Assembly (NCBI GenBank): GCA_965153455.1 | Contig: OZ234501.1 | Location: 7,440,001 to 7,504,000 of the forward strand | Direction: 5' to 3' | Source: Sphagnum compactum | Taxonomy: Eukaryota > Bryophyta > Sphagnopsida > Sphagnales | DNA length: 64,000 bases | Shown here: positions 62,301 to 64,000 of the stretch, piece by piece | Layout: every line of letters begins with the position of its first letter | How positions within the stretch are numbered: the stretch's first letter is position 1 | Position numbers and translations under genes: made by a program | The notes under the pieces: model-generated | Told to the model about the DNA's origin: nothing | Seen by the model: the letters and a program-made list of their open reading frames with translations, nothing else | Database searches by the model: none

Positions 62301-62632
62301 AAGTCATGCACTGGGTCTCGATAGAGAGGGAACACTGAAATCTCCTCCCTGTTCACAAACATAGCTTCAGCAACAATTGGGCCCGGCTTGATGACATGGC
62401 GATTTGTGAGAAGGATTCCCCGCTCCTTGTCAACAACAAACCCTGTTGCATAGCTTGCCCCAGCCGCCTCAGTGTCAAATGCACGGGTGGCAGTAGTACG
62501 GAGAACAACTACAGCTGGAACCACTTTTGCAAGTGCCTTGCGCCAGTCTTCTGCCCTAGCATTATCCAATGGTGGAGGATCCGTCTCCATTGCAAGCACC
62601 AACTTTAAGTCACCACTACCTTCCAATGCCAT
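59369..62632 (-). CDS. DEG7: DEG7-type serine endopeptidase, uninterrupted 1087-residue frame
   Basis: A single open frame encodes 1087 residues, close to the roughly 1100 of Arabidopsis DEG7. The ATG at 62632 is the first after an in-frame stop about 75 nt upstream. The first trypsin-like domain (about 30-240) has an intact triad: His79 (LLTNRHV), Asp110 (DPVHDFGF) and Ser194 (GGSSGSP). PDZ domains follow (first at about 285-375: GMLVVESLVPGGPAHK). The second protease-like domain (from about 600: HFFGTGVIVHHSQDLG, VVDKNTVAI) lacks the catalytic pattern, as is known for DEG7. Conserved C-terminal PDZ-like blocks (EEGHGVYVARWCHGSPAHRY-type; QDLHYWPTWELHLDP) are complete. DEG7 acts in turnover of damaged photosystem II proteins in chloroplasts in Arabidopsis; no clear transit peptide is visible here. 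The absence of introns in the coding region is notable. Confidence 0.96.
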   Translation of the reverse strand: MALEGSGDLKLVLAMETDPPPLDNARAEDWRKALAKVVPAVVVLRTTATRAFDTEAAGASYATGFVVDKERGILLTNRHVIKPGPIVAEAMFVNREEISVFPLYRDPVHDFGFLWYDPKAVQFMEYEAIPLAPEAAAVGLEIRVVGNDSGEKVSILAGTLARMDRDAPQYKKDGYNDFNTFYIQAASGTKGGSSGSPVIDNNGRAVALNAGSKSTSASAFFLPLERVVRALKFLQDKKDSCQDGWEPVTIPRGSLQMTFSHKGFDEIRRLGLKRDTEKLIREASPTAETGMLVVESLVPGGPAHKLLEPGDVLLRANGEVVTQFLSFEILLDDNVGETLNLELDRGGATVQVALQVQDLHSITPSVFLEVSGGVIHALSYQQARNFHFSCGLVYVAEPGYMLSRAGVPKHAIIKKVAGEHITNLDKFVSVFFSLSPGDRVPLEFVSHADRHRSKSVLVTIDRHEWYALPQLYSRNDATGLWDVCPAEPKGKPLVQTSHEDMELESLSVPVGVPEAVSSNGEVADHQLHEGNGVAEDMLVGATPVNEAEIEGIVLPKRQKVQELLPTEEPSSKGTLGTSAEVHKITPTTSSSMAEHAIEPTLVMMEVHVPPSAMLDGVHAQHFFGTGVIVHHSQDLGLVAVDKNTVAIAVSDVMLSFAAFPMEVSAEVVFLHPVHNFALVAYNPATLGTAGSAAVHAADLVPDPPVRRGDSVYLVGLSRSLQATSRKSIVTNPGAALNVGVADCPRYRSMNMEVIELDTDFGHTFSGVLADDLGRVKALWGSFSTHLKYGDSSPEDHQFVRGIPVYAISEVLEMIIKGNTGPPLLINGVKWSMPLMPILEAELYPTLLSKARSFGLSDRWVEALAKKDPVRRQVLRVKGCLAGSRAASTLEQGDMLLAISGQPITCFRDVEIACQSQSFTSSVSDHAQDGKTPNVLQVTVFRQGHEMEVEVGIDIRDGFGTRRMVNWAGCVLQDPHSAVRALGFLPQEGHGVYVARWCHGSPAHRYGLYALQWIVEVNGMPTPDLQAFIDVTQELDHCAFVRVKTIHLNGKPRVLTVKQDLHYWPTWELHLDPTMGAWRRRVLKAHKK

Positions 62633-63740
62633 CCCTTCACCTTGGATTATCTCTTCCTTGTCACTACATACAGTTGCCTCAGTTGGCAGAGGCCTTCTTC
62701 CTCCTCATTATTCATCAATGCTCCATGTACCTGCTGGAAAAAGTTGAAGAAACATCAGGATCGAAATTGAAAAATGTTGGTGGTGCCCATACCTGAACCA
62801 CTATCAAGCTCCAAGTAACAACTGCACATTTTCCAAACCTCAGTCACTGCAACCAAGAATCCTCATTGCAATATTTAAACTACCACAAGTTGCAAGCCAA
62901 AAAACCCTGACAAGTACAACTTCACATTGCAAGTGAGAAGCTGCAAACACAAGGATATCATCCTCTTGGGAACACTTTGAGACCTAATGCTGCTGAATTT
63001 CAACCATTCCAGTCTACATCAAGGGAACCTAAAAACAGTACAGCAAAACAAAAGTACAAACAGCAACAAGATTTGCCCTAACAGGTATGCACTCCCGCTA
63101 CTGTCAAGGAATACAAGCTACAAACAAGAAGCATAAGCCTTTCTTTCGCAAACTACGACAAGGAATTGCTCTCTGGATAGGGTAAAAAAACTCCTCAAGC
63201 ACGTTAAAAACCCTAAAATGGTCCTAATGCCTACTCGGAGCAACGATAAAAAAAACAAGCTCAGTATGCCAAGGATCTAGACAGAGCTGAAGAAGCAACA
63301 TGTATCCCTGTCAACAAACAACACACAAAACATACACTTTCTAGCTCCCTGCCACCACCACCTGTGTTGCCAAAAGAAAAGAAAAAGCCACACAAAATCT
63401 CAGAGCCAAAAGAAAACCAAAACAGAAACAACGACAAACAGTCCACACTTAGGTATTACACTCCAGAAGAAAACCAGAGAAGACAAAAAGGATGCAAGAT
63501 TAACAACTAGGTACCACAAGTAGACGAAGAAGAAGAAGAAGAAGGGCAACATGAAGCCATTTTCAAATAAAACAGGAACAAAACAACACCGCAGAAAAAT
63601 AGAACGAGTCCAGATTGCTCTCACCTCTTCCTACCACGATCCTTTCTTCCCTCCTCCGACTCCGATCGATCTTCCCGAGCGAGCGAGCGCGCTGCAAATC
63701 TTCGATCGTCGCTGCTGCTCCTAGCGACACCGCCATGGCG
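62633..63740 (-). promoter_or_regulatory. DEG7 upstream region with a probable leader exon and intron
   Basis: A GC-rich block at about 63625-63740 ends on the minus strand in a good donor (ggaagag|gtgagag). A pyrimidine-rich acceptor (ttccag|) lies at about 62735. This fits a noncoding first exon and an intron of about 890 bp. The block also holds an ATG frame (from 63736) that does not join the protease frame. Confidence 0.4.
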
Positions 63741-64000
63741 CCAGAGGGGAAAGGCACAGTACCTAAGCATTGGGTCTTAACCCTAATCCTAGCCCTAATT
63801 CTAACCCTTATTCTAACTAAACCCAATTCTATTGTGTTTTCTGTTCTCTAGGAAAAACAATTTGTGCTCCAGAATGTGCTGAACCTACACCCAATGATAA
63901 TTTGGTGATACATTGTTAAGATTTGAATGTACTAGCCAAACCTAATACCTATTAGCCAAATCCTAATGGCAAAAGTGCACACCCCTGACAATTAGGTCTT
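63741..64000. other. Right edge with a short telomere-like stretch
   Basis: About 63775-63815 has degenerate 'accctaatcctagccctaa' units, likely a telobox-rich promoter element or a small interstitial telomeric remnant. No gene is visible before the window ends. Confidence 0.45.

Overview
The window is nuclear DNA of a land plant, most likely a homosporous fern of the Ceratopteris/Adiantum type. The evidence is GT-AG introns, degenerate CCCTAAA (plant-type) telomeric repeats at the left edge, plant-only families (LRR-III receptor kinase, ERD7/senescence-domain protein, DEG7 protease), and decayed DYW-class PPR sequence with the 'RQRKERGVKKQ...W' wording I associate with the very large fern PPR families. 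The species call is inference; the plant call is secure.

Layout. 1-660: decayed telomere-like repeats, then gene-free DNA to about 5.7 kb. 5712-12063 (minus): a 15-exon gene for an 864-residue coiled-coil protein that I could assemble exon by exon with consistent splice phases. 12.1-20.4 kb: promoter/leader, then AT-rich repeats. 20464-24095 and 37367-40850: two nearly identical copies of a 3.5 kb segment in opposite orientation, each a mosaic of broken gene fragments (OSB-like, PPR-DYW, SERINC). They flank a 13 kb spacer holding one intact gene, an LRR receptor-like kinase (33655-36407, plus, three exons). 41-46 kb: AT-rich, no gene. 47153-50443 (plus): a five-exon gene for an 889-residue coiled-coil protein whose promoter has a TATA box and three AACGG cores. 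51.3-52.5 kb: a dead hAT transposase. 54025-56700 (plus): a two-exon ERD7-type senescence/dehydration-associated gene with an unusual repetitive tail. 59369-62632 (minus): a full-length DEG7 protease gene with an uninterrupted 1087-codon reading frame.

The five intact genes are independent transcription units and show no common pathway. The most unusual structure is the mosaic inverted duplication. It resembles a gene-fragment-capturing or segmental-duplication event, its arms carry different private lesions, and one arm was later hit by a 185-bp MITE with an 8-bp target duplication. Long stretches between genes hold microsatellites, tandem repeats and foldback elements but no supported genes.
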